Shown: one piece after another, positions 41,714 through 50,766 of the stretch
Position numbering within the stretch: the stretch's first letter is position 1
Layout of the letters: each line of letters begins with the position of its first letter
Notes under the pieces: model-generated
Told to the model about the DNA's origin: nothing
Databases searched by the model: none
The model's input: the letters and a program-made list of their open reading frames with translations, nothing else
Made by a program: the position numbers and the translations under genes
Source of the DNA: Bacillus massiliigorillae
GTDB lineage: Bacteria; Bacillota; Bacilli; Bacillales; DSM-1321
Direction: 5' to 3'
DNA: 64,000 bases
Assembly (NCBI RefSeq): GCF_000380245.2
Contig: NZ_HG428741.1
Coordinates: 2,487,665 to 2,551,664 of the forward strand

Positions 41714-42658
41714 TTACATTTCCTCCTTTAATGCCGTTACAACAGCTTGAACTTCGCTTTCATTAGAAACAGAAAAGATGCGTACACTCCGATCAATTTT
41801 CTTAATTAAGCCAGACAATACTTTACCTGGACCTACTTCAATAAATGTATCAACACCTAATTCAATCATTTTCTCCACACAATCTTGCCATAGAACAGGA
41901 GAATATAATTGCTCAATTAATAATCCTTTCATTTCCTCTGAAGATTGTACTGGCTGTGCAGTTACATTCGAAATAACAGGAATAACAGCGTCATTCCAAG
42001 TAATCTTTTCAAAAGTTGCTTGTAAGTTTGAAGAAGCCGGCTTCATCAAGCTTGAATGGAATGGACCACTAACAACTAATGGCATAGCTCTCTTTGCACC
42101 AATGCTCTTCGCAGCTTCAGAAGCTTTTTTAACGCCTTCCGCAGAACCTGAAATAACAATTTGACCTGGACAATTTATATTCGCAAGTTGAACAGGATTG
42201 CCCTCAGCCGTAATAGAAGCTGTTAAATCTTCTAAAGCTTTGCGTTCAGCACCTAATACCGCCGCCATGCTGCCTTGCCCTGCTGGTACCGCTTCTTCCA
42301 TGTACTCTCCACGTCTACGAACAGCCATCACAGCATCATCGAAAGATAATACATTAGCAGCTACTAACGCACTGTACTCACCTAAGCTATGACCTGCAAC
42401 ATAGTCAGCTTGAATATTATATTCTTGTAAACGAGATAAGATGGCAATACTTGTAGTCAATAAACTTGGTTGAGCATTCGTTGTTAAAGTAAGTTCTTCT
42501 CCCGGCCCGTTAAAAATAATATCACTTAAACCAATTTGTAATACTTCATCCGCACGATCAAAGTATGCTTTCACACTCGAAAACTCATCAGAAAGTTCCT
42601 TTCCCATTCCAACAGTTTGTGATCCTTGACCAGGAAAAACAAAAGCGATTTTTGCCAT
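41714..42658 (-). CDS. fabD: Malonyl-CoA:ACP transacylase FabD
   Basis: FabD moves malonyl groups from CoA to ACP. The 314-residue protein starts MAKIAFVFPGQGSQTVGMGK, with the nucleophile elbow in AGHSLGEYSALVAAN (Ser at about residue 89), the Gln of GQGSQ, and the His in VSGPFHSSLM (about 198). I chose ATG 42658 over the upstream frame start at 42679 because GGAGAG lies before it. It belongs to the fapR-plsX-fabD-fabG operon. Confidence 0.98.
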   Translation of the reverse strand: MAKIAFVFPGQGSQTVGMGKELSDEFSSVKAYFDRADEVLQIGLSDIIFNGPGEELTLTTNAQPSLLTTSIAILSRLQEYNIQADYVAGHSLGEYSALVAANVLSFDDAVMAVRRRGEYMEEAVPAGQGSMAAVLGAERKALEDLTASITAEGNPVQLANINCPGQIVISGSAEGVKKASEAAKSIGAKRAMPLVVSGPFHSSLMKPASSNLQATFEKITWNDAVIPVISNVTAQPVQSSEEMKGLLIEQLYSPVLWQDCVEKMIELGVDTFIEVGPGKVLSGLIKKIDRSVRIFSVSNESEVQAVVTALKEEM

Positions 42659-42687
42659 TCTTTTCTCTCCTTCAAACAATCTAATTC

Positions 42688-43674
42688 TTATTTTTTCTCT
42701 TCCATGTATGATGTAATAGTTTGAGCTACATCATGCTGCACCATTGTCTTCGTTTGACGAATCGCATTAAAGAATGCATTGCTATCAGAAGATCCATGAG
42801 CTTTAATAACAGGTGCTTTTAATCCAAAAAGACCTGCACCTCCATACTCAGAATAATCCATTTTGGACTTAATATTCATTAATTCAGGTTTCAAAACAGC
42901 GGCAGCAAGCTTGCTTTTCAAGTTGCTCATCATTGCTTCTTTAATCATCTTGAACAAATTCATTGCTGTACCCTCTACTGTTTTCAAAACCATATTCCCA
43001 GTGAAACCATCTGTAACAACAACGTCAGCTACACCATTTAGTAAATCTCTACTCTCGACATTACCTACAAAATTAATAGGTGCTTCTTGTAAAAGAGCAT
43101 AGGCTGCCTTCGTTAATTCTGTTCCCTTCTTTTCTTCCGTTCCGATGTTCAACAATCCAACACGAGGTTGTTTTAACCCACGAACTTTTTCAGCGTAAAC
43201 AGAACCCATGATAGCAAACTGAACTAAGTGCTCTGGTCTTGCCTCTGAATTTGCTCCAACATCAAGTAAAACAAAGCCATCTCCATTTAAAGTAGGAAGT
43301 GTTGGTGCTAAGGCTGGGCGTTCAATCCCTTTAATACGTCCTACAACAAACAATCCAGCTGCCATCAAAGCACCTGTATTTCCTGCTGAAATACAAGCAT
43401 CAGCTTGGCCGTCAGCTACTGCTTGTGCAGCTAATACCATAGAAGCTTGCTTCTTTCTTCTTACTGCTCGAACTGGCTCATCAGTTGCTAAAATTTCCTC
43501 TTCTGTATGTAGTATTTCGATACGTTCATGAGGTGTTATGTATTCGGAGATTTTCTTCTCATCACCTACTAATAAAATAGTAAGGTCATCATATTCTTTA
43601 ACTGCTCGAAGTGCTCCAAGCACTGCTTCTTTCGGTGCGTGGTCGCCACCCATTGCATCAATCGCGATTTTCAT
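42688..43674 (-). CDS. plsX: Phosphate acyltransferase PlsX
   Basis: PlsX converts acyl-ACP to acyl-phosphate, the acyl donor of PlsY in phospholipid synthesis. The 328-residue protein starts MKIAIDAMGGDHAPKEAVLG and has ADACISAGNTGALMAAG, LLDVGANSEARPEHL and VTDGFTGNMVLKTVEGTA. The open frame extends upstream to 43749, but ATG 43674 with GGATGA before it gives the family start. It overlaps the end of fapR by 17 nt. Confidence 0.98.
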   Translation of the reverse strand: MKIAIDAMGGDHAPKEAVLGALRAVKEYDDLTILLVGDEKKISEYITPHERIEILHTEEEILATDEPVRAVRRKKQASMVLAAQAVADGQADACISAGNTGALMAAGLFVVGRIKGIERPALAPTLPTLNGDGFVLLDVGANSEARPEHLVQFAIMGSVYAEKVRGLKQPRVGLLNIGTEEKKGTELTKAAYALLQEAPINFVGNVESRDLLNGVADVVVTDGFTGNMVLKTVEGTAMNLFKMIKEAMMSNLKSKLAAAVLKPELMNIKSKMDYSEYGGAGLFGLKAPVIKAHGSSDSNAFFNAIRQTKTMVQHDVAQTITSYMEEKK

Positions 43675-44254
43675 TGAAGTCATCCTTTTTATCAATATTC
43701 GATCTGTACATTTCAAAAGAACCTTTAAAAACAAGTTCTGTGCCAACATAGCTATTAACTTCTACTATTGATCTTTTTGAATCATTATCATGCTGCGTTA
43801 CTTTCGCTTTTGCAATCACTCGTTCATTTTGTTTAACCGGTCTTGTAAAGTTAATATTTGCTTTTGAAGTAAGTGTGAATTCATCATTCGTAACAGCAAC
43901 TGCCAATGAGTTAGCTTGTGCAAATAGATGATGCCCTCGTGCAATTCCATTTCTTTTAAAGACATGTTCTTTACTTATATCTAAAATCGATATCGCACTT
44001 TGATCGAGCTCGATATCAATAATATCCCCAATTACTTCTTCTATCGGTAGCGATTTTATCTCATCGCTATAATTTTTTTCAGCAACATGCTTAATTCTTT
44101 CACGTAATTCAGGAATGGACATTTCCAATCGATCAAGACGAATCGTTTGAACACTTACAGAGAATTTATCTGCTAACTCTTCATCTGTAATAAACGGATT
44201 CTCATGTATCGTTTCCTTTAGCAATGCTTGCCTTTCTTTCTTATTCCGTCTCAT
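43658..44254 (-). CDS. fapR: Malonyl-CoA-sensing repressor of lipid synthesis FapR
   Basis: FapR represses fatty-acid and phospholipid genes and is released by malonyl-CoA. The 198-residue protein has an N-terminal HTH (ITDEELADKFSVSVQTIRL, about 18-36), a linker helix (LEMSIPELRERIKHVAEKNY) and a C-terminal hot-dog ligand domain (HHLFAQANSLAVAVTNDEF; INFTRPVKQNERVIAKAKV). A FapR operator overlaps its own transcription start, so it is autoregulated together with plsX-fabD-fabG. Confidence 0.97.
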   Translation of the reverse strand: MRRNKKERQALLKETIHENPFITDEELADKFSVSVQTIRLDRLEMSIPELRERIKHVAEKNYSDEIKSLPIEEVIGDIIDIELDQSAISILDISKEHVFKRNGIARGHHLFAQANSLAVAVTNDEFTLTSKANINFTRPVKQNERVIAKAKVTQHDNDSKRSIVEVNSYVGTELVFKGSFEMYRSNIDKKDDFNENRD

Positions 44255-44277
44255 TTATTTTGTCACCATCCGAAGTA

Positions 44278-44294
44278 TTATGACTAGGTACTAA
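44278..44294 (-). promoter_or_regulatory. FapR operator upstream of fapR
   Basis: TTAGTACCTAGTCATAA (minus strand) matches the FapR consensus half TTAGTACCTAG perfectly, with two differences in the other half (TCATAA in place of TACTAA). It lies just downstream of the -10 box, covering the predicted transcription start, 23 bp before fapR. Confidence 0.8.
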
Positions 44295-44298
44295 TAGT

Positions 44299-44327
44299 AG
44301 TATATATATATTAATAAAAGATTGCAA
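44299..44327 (-). promoter_or_regulatory. SigA promoter of the fapR operon
   Basis: TTGCAA (44322-44327) and TATACT (44299-44304) on the minus strand are separated by 17 bp; the FapR operator follows at once. The -35 box lies inside the downstream arm of the recG terminator. Confidence 0.65.
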
Positions 44328-44350
44328 GACATTGTTACATTCTTGCAATC
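44320..44350 (-). terminator. Terminator after recG, sharing sequence with the fapR promoter
   Basis: A perfect 10-bp stem (GATTGCAAGA / TCTTGCAATC, 11-nt loop) followed by TTTTATT on the minus strand lies about 30 nt after the recG stop codon. Its 3' arm contains the fapR -35 hexamer. Confidence 0.75.
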
Positions 44351-44381
44351 TATTTATTATTACAAACCAAATGACACTAGC

Positions 44382-46427
44382 TTAATCTAATTTATCTTGC
44401 GCTAAAATACCTGTTGAATCTAAATAAGCACGTAACTGTGCGTAATGCTCTTCTTCCCAGAATGCGTTTGAGTTTATAAGCTGCGAGGCATCATCTCTAG
44501 CTACTTCTAACATTCGATAGTCATGAACAAGATCCGCAACCTTAAATTCCGGCAAACCACTCTGTTTCCTACCAAAGAAATCACCAGGCCCTCTTAATTC
44601 TAAATCTTTTTCAGAAAGAACAAAACCATCATTCGTCTCAGTCATAATCCTCATACGTTCTTTACCGTTTTCCGATTTAGCATCACTTACTAAAACACAG
44701 TATGATTGTTCACTTCCTCGACCAACTCGACCTCGTAATTGGTGTAACTGAGATAAACCGAAGCGCTCTGCATCATATATAAACATAAACGTCGCATTCG
44801 GAACATTGACACCAACCTCAACTACCGTGGTAGAAACAAGAACTTGCGATTGATTATCACTGAATTGCCTCATCACTTCATCTTTTTCTACAGTAGGCAG
44901 TTTACCATGCATTAATCCAATTTGATACCTCGTCCCAAAATATTGCACTAACATATCATGCACTTCAATCGCATTTTGCAAATCCAGCTTCTCAGATTCT
45001 TCAATAAGTGGACAAATCACATACGCTTGTCTTCCTTTTTGAAGTTCTTTCTCCATAAATCCTAATACGCGATCTAACATATTATGCTTCGCCCAATACG
45101 TTTCAATTTGCTTTCGTCCCGCTGGCATTTCATCAATAATCGAAACATCCATCTCCCCGAACACCGTAATAGCTAGCGTTCTCGGAATCGGGGTAGCTGT
45201 CATAAACAGCACATCTGGATTTTCCCCTTTTTCGCGCAATATACGTCTTTGTTTAACACCAAAACGATGCTGCTCATCTGTAATTACTAAGCCTAAGCGA
45301 TTAAAAAACACCTCATCACCAATTAATGCATGTGTACCAATAAGTATATCAATTTCGCCAGCTTTCAATGCTTCTAAAAGTTCCCGACGCTTTTTCCCTT
45401 TAACAGAGCTCGTAAATAACGCTGTTTTCACACCTGTATCTTTCAACAACTCTTGTATAGAGGCTGCATGTTGTTCCGCTAGTATTTCTGTCGGAACCAT
45501 TAAAGCCCCTTGGTAACCACTCGTCACAGACGCAAGTAATGCAATAGTGGCTACAACTGTCTTCCCAGACCCTACATCACCTTGCAATAAGCGATTCATT
45601 CGATGCGGTGACTTCATATCTTGAAGAATTTCCTGCACTACTCTACTTTGTGCAGAAGTTAAAGGGAACGGAAGACTTTCCATATAATTCGTTAAACTAT
45701 CATTGTCATATGTATGACTAATCCCTGCAGAGCCCTGCCTTTGAATTCGTCGCAACGCTTGCATTTTTAGTTGAAAAAGCAATAATTCTTCATACGCTAT
45801 TCGGCGACGCGCTTGCTTAAGGTCATTTTCTCCCATTGGGAAGTGCATAGCACGCAACGCTTGCTTTCTAGTTAACAACTTATACTTTTGCATGAAATAT
45901 TCTGGCAAAGTTTCGACGATTTCATTTTCAAACTGAGAAAAGGCAAGTCCAATAAACTTACGTAACCCTTTTACCGTTACGCTTCCCTTAGTCGAATACA
46001 CTGGCTCAAAGGTTTGTTGTTGTTTATTTTGTCCGATTTGAAAATCATTTGCCGTAATAGTTTGCCTATTTCGATCCCACTTACCCGTTATCGTGACAGT
46101 TTGATGAAGCTCAAATTTCTTCTTTAAATATGGCTGATTAAAAAACACAACTGTAACTAAATAACGATCTACTAATAATTTAAAAGATAACCTTGTTTTT
46201 TTCTTAGCGTAGTACACAGTGGAAGGTGTACTATGAATGACACCTTCCACTGTAACACGCTCATCTTGGGCAGCTTCCTCAAGGTCTTTCAGACGAAAAT
46301 CTTCGTAGCGATAAGGTAAATATTCTAGTAAATCCGAAACGGTCAAAATCCCCATCTCTTTCAACGCTTCCGACGTTTCCGGCCCAACACCTTTCAATTC
46401 AGCTACAGAATGAGATTGTTTCATCAT
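44382..46427 (-). CDS. recG: ATP-dependent DNA helicase RecG
   Basis: RecG remodels stalled replication forks and Holliday junctions. The 681-residue protein has the N-terminal wedge/OB domain (VAELKGVGPETSEALKEMGI; GVIHSTPSTVYYAKKKTRLS), then the helicase motifs QGDVGSGKTVVATIALL (motif I), DEQHRFGVKQR (motif II), FMTATPIPRTLAI (motif III) and QLRGRVGRGSEQSYC (motif VI). It overlaps the end of sdaAA by 4 nt and is followed by a terminator. Confidence 0.98.
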   Translation of the reverse strand: MMKQSHSVAELKGVGPETSEALKEMGILTVSDLLEYLPYRYEDFRLKDLEEAAQDERVTVEGVIHSTPSTVYYAKKKTRLSFKLLVDRYLVTVVFFNQPYLKKKFELHQTVTITGKWDRNRQTITANDFQIGQNKQQQTFEPVYSTKGSVTVKGLRKFIGLAFSQFENEIVETLPEYFMQKYKLLTRKQALRAMHFPMGENDLKQARRRIAYEELLLFQLKMQALRRIQRQGSAGISHTYDNDSLTNYMESLPFPLTSAQSRVVQEILQDMKSPHRMNRLLQGDVGSGKTVVATIALLASVTSGYQGALMVPTEILAEQHAASIQELLKDTGVKTALFTSSVKGKKRRELLEALKAGEIDILIGTHALIGDEVFFNRLGLVITDEQHRFGVKQRRILREKGENPDVLFMTATPIPRTLAITVFGEMDVSIIDEMPAGRKQIETYWAKHNMLDRVLGFMEKELQKGRQAYVICPLIEESEKLDLQNAIEVHDMLVQYFGTRYQIGLMHGKLPTVEKDEVMRQFSDNQSQVLVSTTVVEVGVNVPNATFMFIYDAERFGLSQLHQLRGRVGRGSEQSYCVLVSDAKSENGKERMRIMTETNDGFVLSEKDLELRGPGDFFGRKQSGLPEFKVADLVHDYRMLEVARDDASQLINSNAFWEEEHYAQLRAYLDSTGILAQDKLD

Positions 46428-47311
46428 TTTTTCTTATCTAGCGACGACCCGTAAATAGATGCTTCTAATGCTTTTCCCGTACGGGTAGCAGCTAAGCCTC
46501 CTTTTGCAGTTTCTCGAAGGGCAACAGGCATCGATTGACCAATACGGAACATTGCTTCGATTACTTCATCACAAGGTATTTTACTCGAAATCCCCGCAAG
46601 AGCCATATCTGCAGCAACAACCGCATTAGCTGCACCCATTGCATTCCTTTTCACACATGGAACTTCCACTAGACCAGCAACTGGATCACAAACTAAACCT
46701 AACATATTTTTTAACGTTATTGACATTGCTTCAGCACATTGAGAAGGCGTACCTCCAGCTAATTCAACTATAGCTGCTGCTGCCATACCAGAAGCAGAAC
46801 CCACTTCAGCCTGACAACCACCTGCAGCCCCAGAGATTGAGGCATTATTAGCTACTACAAGACCAAATGCTCCCGCTGTAAATAAGAAGGCCACCATTTG
46901 CTCACGCGTCGGCTGTAACTTCTCCTTCAACGCAAACAGTGTTCCAGGCACAACCCCTGCTGAACCTGCGGTTGGCGTAGCACAAACTGTTCCCATTGCT
47001 GCATTCACTTCATTTGTAGCTACAGCTTTACTAACCGCATCTAACAAAAGTGGACCTGCAAGACTTTTGCCACTCTCTATATAAGATTGTAACAAGACAG
47101 CATCTCCACCCGTTAGCCCTGAGTGTGATTGCACGCCAGCTAAACCTCTTTCAATAGCTCTCTCCATCACATCAAGATTTTGCTCCATCTTAGAGATAAC
47201 TGCTTCTCTTGAAAGCCCTGTTACTTTCATTTCTTGCTCAATCATGATGTCCGATATTTTTTTATTTTGACTTTCTGCTAATTCGACTAGTTCGGTAACA
47301 TTTCTAAACAA
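46424..47311 (-). CDS. sdaAA: L-serine dehydratase, alpha subunit
   Basis: With SdaAB this 4Fe-4S enzyme deaminates L-serine to pyruvate and ammonia. The 295-residue subunit carries the cluster cysteines in MGTVCATPTAGSAGVVPG, SGAAGGCQAEVGSASGMA and GLVCDPVAGLVEVPCVKRNA. It follows sdaAB by 23 nt and is coupled to recG at its end, as in other bacilli. Confidence 0.97.
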   Translation of the reverse strand: MFRNVTELVELAESQNKKISDIMIEQEMKVTGLSREAVISKMEQNLDVMERAIERGLAGVQSHSGLTGGDAVLLQSYIESGKSLAGPLLLDAVSKAVATNEVNAAMGTVCATPTAGSAGVVPGTLFALKEKLQPTREQMVAFLFTAGAFGLVVANNASISGAAGGCQAEVGSASGMAAAAIVELAGGTPSQCAEAMSITLKNMLGLVCDPVAGLVEVPCVKRNAMGAANAVVAADMALAGISSKIPCDEVIEAMFRIGQSMPVALRETAKGGLAATRTGKALEASIYGSSLDKKK

Positions 47312-47334
47312 ATGCTCCCCTCCTTCCGCAAATA

Positions 47335-47997
47335 TTAATCAACAATTTTAGTTACACAAATAATATTTGGTAGTATTTCTAATTTATCTAAAATGATATC
47401 ATCTATATTTTGATCAACTTCAATTGTCATAAGAGCTTTCTTACCCATTTCTTTACGGGAAACTTCCATGTGCCCAATATTGATTTCGTAACGAGCGAGA
47501 ACATTTGAAACACTTGCAATTGCTCCAAATTTATCATGGTGCTCCACTAAAATAGCAGGATGATTACCAGAAAGCTTCAATTTAAAACCATTCAATTCAA
47601 TGATTTCAATTTTCCCTCCACCGATTGATATTCCTACTAACTCAAGTTCATCATCACCATCGCCCATTCTTACTTTCACTGTATTCGGGTGATCTGTATC
47701 ATCATCTTCTACTGAGAAACTAACGTCGACACCTAAATCACCAGCAATCTCAATTGAATTAATGATTCTTTCATCATGCGTATCAAAATCCAATATCCCA
47801 CCAATAATCGCAACATCTGTTCCATGCCCTTTATATGTCTCGGCAAATGAACCATAGAAATATATTTCGACCCATTTCGGCTGTTTTCTAAATAAACTTC
47901 TTGCCACTTTACCAATACGGGCAGCGCCTGCAGTATGCGAACTTGATGGACCAATCATAATAGGCCCAATAATATCAAAGACACTTTTATATTTCAC
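47335..47997 (-). CDS. sdaAB: L-serine dehydratase, beta subunit
   Basis: This is the 220-residue regulatory/small subunit of iron-sulfur L-serine dehydratase. It has the N-terminal family motif IGPIMIGPSSSHTAGAARIG, a substrate-domain segment (FAETYKGHGTDVAIIGGI), and a C-terminal ACT domain (about 148-220; ILVEHHDKFGAIASVSNVLA) that binds serine in characterised relatives. It is the first gene of sdaAB-sdaAA-recG with a SigA-like promoter close upstream. Confidence 0.97.
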   Translation of the reverse strand: MKYKSVFDIIGPIMIGPSSSHTAGAARIGKVARSLFRKQPKWVEIYFYGSFAETYKGHGTDVAIIGGILDFDTHDERIINSIEIAGDLGVDVSFSVEDDDTDHPNTVKVRMGDGDDELELVGISIGGGKIEIIELNGFKLKLSGNHPAILVEHHDKFGAIASVSNVLARYEINIGHMEVSRKEMGKKALMTIEVDQNIDDIILDKLEILPNIICVTKIVD

Positions 47998-48022
47998 TAT
48001 CTTCCCTCACTAAATACCAAAT

Positions 48023-48051
48023 ATTATTAATACCTTTTCTACTATTAACAA
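48023..48051 (-). promoter_or_regulatory. Candidate promoter of sdaAB-sdaAA-recG
   Basis: TTGTTA (48046-48051) and AATAAT (48023-48028) on the minus strand are 17 bp apart and end 25 bp before sdaAB. The predicted leader would be very short. Confidence 0.4.
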
Positions 48052-48104
48052 AGTCATTTCATTCATTTTGATTATAGTAGCGTCTCCTATATTTTAAAAG
48101 ACTA

Positions 48105-48138
48105 AAAACAGGAATAGAAGAATCTTCTATTCCTGTTT
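48105..48138 (-). terminator. Intrinsic terminator after fakA
   Basis: A perfect 15-bp stem (AAACAGGAATAGAAG / CTTCTATTCCTGTTT) with a tight loop and TT on the minus strand lies about 65 nt after the fakA stop codon. It is among the strongest hairpins in the window. Confidence 0.8.
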
Positions 48139-48201
48139 AACATAACATTGTTTCATAAATAAAATCTTCTACATTTATTAATGTGAGCCATGAAACAAGA
48201 T

Positions 48202-49881
48202 TTATTCAACTGAAAAAATAAATGAGTACAACGGTTGTTTACCATCATGCAATTCAACTTCAACATCTTCAAAGTTTTCTTCGCAGAATGCCACTAATTG
48301 TGCCACTTCGTCTTCATTCACATCTTCACCATAAATGATTGTTAAAATTTCAGCATCTTCATCAATCATATTTTGCAACAATTCTTTCGCCGCTTCTAGC
48401 TTGTCTTTGCTTTTATTTGTGATTTTACCTTCAGAAAGTCCCATAAAATCTCCATTTTCGATTTCAAGACCATCAATGCTTGTATCACGAACTGCAAATG
48501 TAATTTGACCTGTTTTTACATGTGATAATGCTTCTGTCATAGCTGATTCATTATCTTCAGCTTGTAATGATGGGTTAAACGCTAATAGAGCAGCCATACC
48601 TTGAGGAACTGTTTTGGATGGAATCACAATTACATTTTCGTCGACAAGATCCACTGATTGCTGCGCAGCCATAATAATATTTTTATTATTAGGTAAGATA
48701 ATGACATTTTTCGCATTTACTTCACGAATAGCTTTTACAATATCCTCCGTACTCGGATTCATTGTTTGTCCACCTTCAATGACAGCTTTCGCTCCAATGC
48801 TTTTGAATAAATCTGAGATACCTGAACCCATAGCAACTGTTACGATACCGTACTCTTCTGTTTTCTTCGAAAGCACTGGTTGCTGTTGCTTAGCAGAGTC
48901 ATCTCCATATACGCTTGAGAACTGCTCACGCATATTATCCACTTTAATTTTAATTAAGCTACCGAACTTTTGACCATAGTTTAAACACTCACCTGGTTGT
49001 TCAGAGTGAATGTGAACTTTGACAATTTCATCATCCGAGATTACAAGAAGTGAATCACCGTACTCGCTTAAAGTATTTCTGAACTCTTCTTCTACGAAAG
49101 GATGATTTTTGACTTTATCGTCTTCAAAACGAACCATAAATTCAGTACAGTAACCAAATTCAATTTCTTCACCGTTCATATGTTCATTTACGTTCATATG
49201 GTGTTCAGCACTTACTAACTGATCCATTGAAGGCTGAGATGAAGTAATTCTTTCTCCAAGCTTCTCACCTTTTAATTGAGCAAGAAAACCTTCATAAACG
49301 AAAACTAAACCTTGTCCACCACTATCTACTACGCCAACTTCTTTCAGTACAGGTAATAAATTTGGTGTACGTTGTAATGACGCATTTGCTTCTTTCACGA
49401 TATCTTCCATTACTTTCACGATATCTGTATTTTTTTCAGCAGATTGAACAGCCGCTTTTGCTGCATCTTTAGCAACAGTAAGAATTGTTCCTTCTACCGG
49501 CTTCATAACGGCTTTATAAGCAGTAGCAACGCCTGCATCAAACGCAGCCGCAAATTCACTGCTATTAATTGTCGCATTAGCTTCAATTTTTTTTGAGAAG
49601 CCACGGAATAATTGAGACAGGATTACACCTGAATTACCGCGAGCACCCATTAGCAATCCTTTTGAAAGAGCCGAACCAACTTTTCCAATATGCTCTTGAA
49701 TATTATTCTCTACTTCTTTAGCTCCAGAAGTCATAGATAAATTCATGTTAGTACCAGTGTCACCATCTGGAACCGGAAAAACGTTTAAAGCATCTACTAA
49801 TTTGGCATTAGCAGATAGTTGATGGGCACCTAAGATGATCATTTCTGCAAAACGCTTTCCATCTATACTAGTTATTGACAC
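48202..49881 (-). CDS. fakA: Fatty acid kinase catalytic subunit FakA (YloV, DAK family)
   Basis: FakA phosphorylates fatty acids presented by FakB proteins, which lets the cell use exogenous fatty acids. The 559-residue protein has the N-terminal DhaL-type kinase domain (about 10-200: ALNVFPVPDGDTGTNMNLSM, GARGNSGVILSQLFRGF), a middle domain (FGYCTEFMVRFEDDK), and a C-terminal DegV-like part (IVTVAMGSGISDLFKSIGA). Older annotations call it dihydroxyacetone kinase-like YloV. It follows asp23/yloU by 16 nt. Confidence 0.93.
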   Translation of the reverse strand: MSITSIDGKRFAEMIILGAHQLSANAKLVDALNVFPVPDGDTGTNMNLSMTSGAKEVENNIQEHIGKVGSALSKGLLMGARGNSGVILSQLFRGFSKKIEANATINSSEFAAAFDAGVATAYKAVMKPVEGTILTVAKDAAKAAVQSAEKNTDIVKVMEDIVKEANASLQRTPNLLPVLKEVGVVDSGGQGLVFVYEGFLAQLKGEKLGERITSSQPSMDQLVSAEHHMNVNEHMNGEEIEFGYCTEFMVRFEDDKVKNHPFVEEEFRNTLSEYGDSLLVISDDEIVKVHIHSEQPGECLNYGQKFGSLIKIKVDNMREQFSSVYGDDSAKQQQPVLSKKTEEYGIVTVAMGSGISDLFKSIGAKAVIEGGQTMNPSTEDIVKAIREVNAKNVIILPNNKNIIMAAQQSVDLVDENVIVIPSKTVPQGMAALLAFNPSLQAEDNESAMTEALSHVKTGQITFAVRDTSIDGLEIENGDFMGLSEGKITNKSKDKLEAAKELLQNMIDEDAEILTIIYGEDVNEDEVAQLVAFCEENFEDVEVELHDGKQPLYSFIFSVE

Positions 49882-49897
49882 AAATGTTTCCTCCTTA

Positions 49898-50260
49898 TTA
49901 CGGGTTCGTCACACGAACTCCCTGCACATAAATATTCACGGAATCGACAGAAAGTCCAACCGTTTTGTCCAGGGTATATTTCACTTTTGACTGAACATTA
50001 TGAGCAATCTCAGATATCTTAGTACCGTAACTTACGATAATGTACATATCAATATGTACTGCATCTTCTTCTTGGCGAACAATAACACCTTTTGTGAAGT
50101 TTTCTTTTCTTAAGATCTCTGCAATTCCATCTTTCAATTGCTTTTTACTTGCCATGCCTACGATTCCGTAGCAATCAACAGCAGCGCCTCCTGCTATTGT
50201 AGCGATGACATCGATAGATATATCAATTTGCCCGTAATTTGTTTTTAATTCAATGGACAT
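49898..50260 (-). CDS. yloU: Asp23/Gls24 family envelope-stress protein YloU
   Basis: This 120-residue protein belongs to the Asp23/Gls24 (DUF322) family, small proteins often linked to envelope stress or membrane anchoring. It contains GQIDISIDVIATIAGGAAVD and VHIDMYIIVSYGTKISEIAH, with no membrane helix. The neighbour fakA is constant in Firmicutes, so a lipid- or envelope-related role is likely but unproven. AAAGGGGG precedes the ATG. The promoter candidate upstream has perfect hexamers but an unusual 20-bp spacer. Confidence 0.92.
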   Translation of the reverse strand: MSIELKTNYGQIDISIDVIATIAGGAAVDCYGIVGMASKKQLKDGIAEILRKENFTKGVIVRQEEDAVHIDMYIIVSYGTKISEIAHNVQSKVKYTLDKTVGLSVDSVNIYVQGVRVTNP

Positions 50261-50345
50261 ATGTTATTCCCCCTTTTGGAAAATACAGCTTGACTACAAA
50301 CATTTTACTATAACAATAAAATTTTTAAAAGTTTTTCTCTGTCTT

Positions 50346-50377
50346 ATTATAAAGCAACAACATAAATAATATGTCAA
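50346..50377 (-). promoter_or_regulatory. Candidate yloU-fakA promoter with 20-bp spacer
   Basis: On the minus strand both consensus hexamers are perfect (TTGACA at 50372-50377, TATAAT at 50346-50351), but they are 20 bp apart rather than 17. A shifted pairing (TTTATA at 18 bp) is possible. Confidence 0.4.
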
Positions 50378-50410
50378 GGTTTTTTTCTTGAAAGCATATG
50401 TCTAGAACTA

Positions 50411-50439
50411 TTGCATTTCTATTTTATGTATGATACATT
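50411..50439 (+). promoter_or_regulatory. Candidate promoter of rpmB
   Basis: TTGCAT (50411-50416) and TACATT (50434-50439) are 17 bp apart, with a TG one base before the -10 (extended type). It is the only plus-strand promoter candidate I found that serves a gene in this window. Confidence 0.45.
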
Positions 50440-50509
50440 ATTTAAGTATTTGATAATTGACTTAAGAACTATTGATACTTAAGCTCGCTTTAGTTAGGAG
50501 GGAATATAT

Positions 50510-50698
50510 ATGGCACGTAAATGTGTAATCACTGGAAGAAAGACTACTTCTGGGAACACTCGTTCTCACGCAATGAACGCTAACAAACGTACTTGGGGTG
50601 CAAACCTTCAAAAAGTTCGTATTTTAGTAGATGGTAAACCAAAACGCGTGTACGTTTCAGCTCGCGCATTAAAATCTGGTAAAGTTGAACGCGTATAA
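50510..50698 (+). CDS. rpmB: 50S ribosomal protein L28 (bL28)
   Basis: L28 is a small 50S protein. The 62-residue basic product begins MARKCVITGRKTTSGNTRSH and ends VYVSARALKSGKVERV, the complete family length. It has none of the zinc cysteine pairs seen in some L28 paralogues. It is the only plus-strand gene in the window, with GGAGGG upstream and a terminator just after it. The inverted position between spoVM and yloU is the same in B. subtilis. Confidence 0.99.
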   Translation: MARKCVITGRKTTSGNTRSHAMNANKRTWGANLQKVRILVDGKPKRVYVSARALKSGKVERV

Positions 50699-50703
50699 TG
50701 TAT

Positions 50704-50727
50704 AGGCATCCAACATGTTGGATGCCT
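50704..50727 (+). terminator. Intrinsic terminator after rpmB
   Basis: A perfect 12-bp palindrome (AGGCATCCAACA / TGTTGGATGCCT) immediately follows the rpmB stop codon and leads into TTGTATTT. It should end the monocistronic rpmB transcript. Confidence 0.75.
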
Positions 50728-50766
50728 TTGTATTTGGATTGATAATTTTCATCTAAAATACATAAA

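Noticed and set aside
47733..47954. 73-codon minus-strand frame inside sdaAB
   Set aside because: Overlaps the conserved sdaAB gene in another frame and shows no family features.
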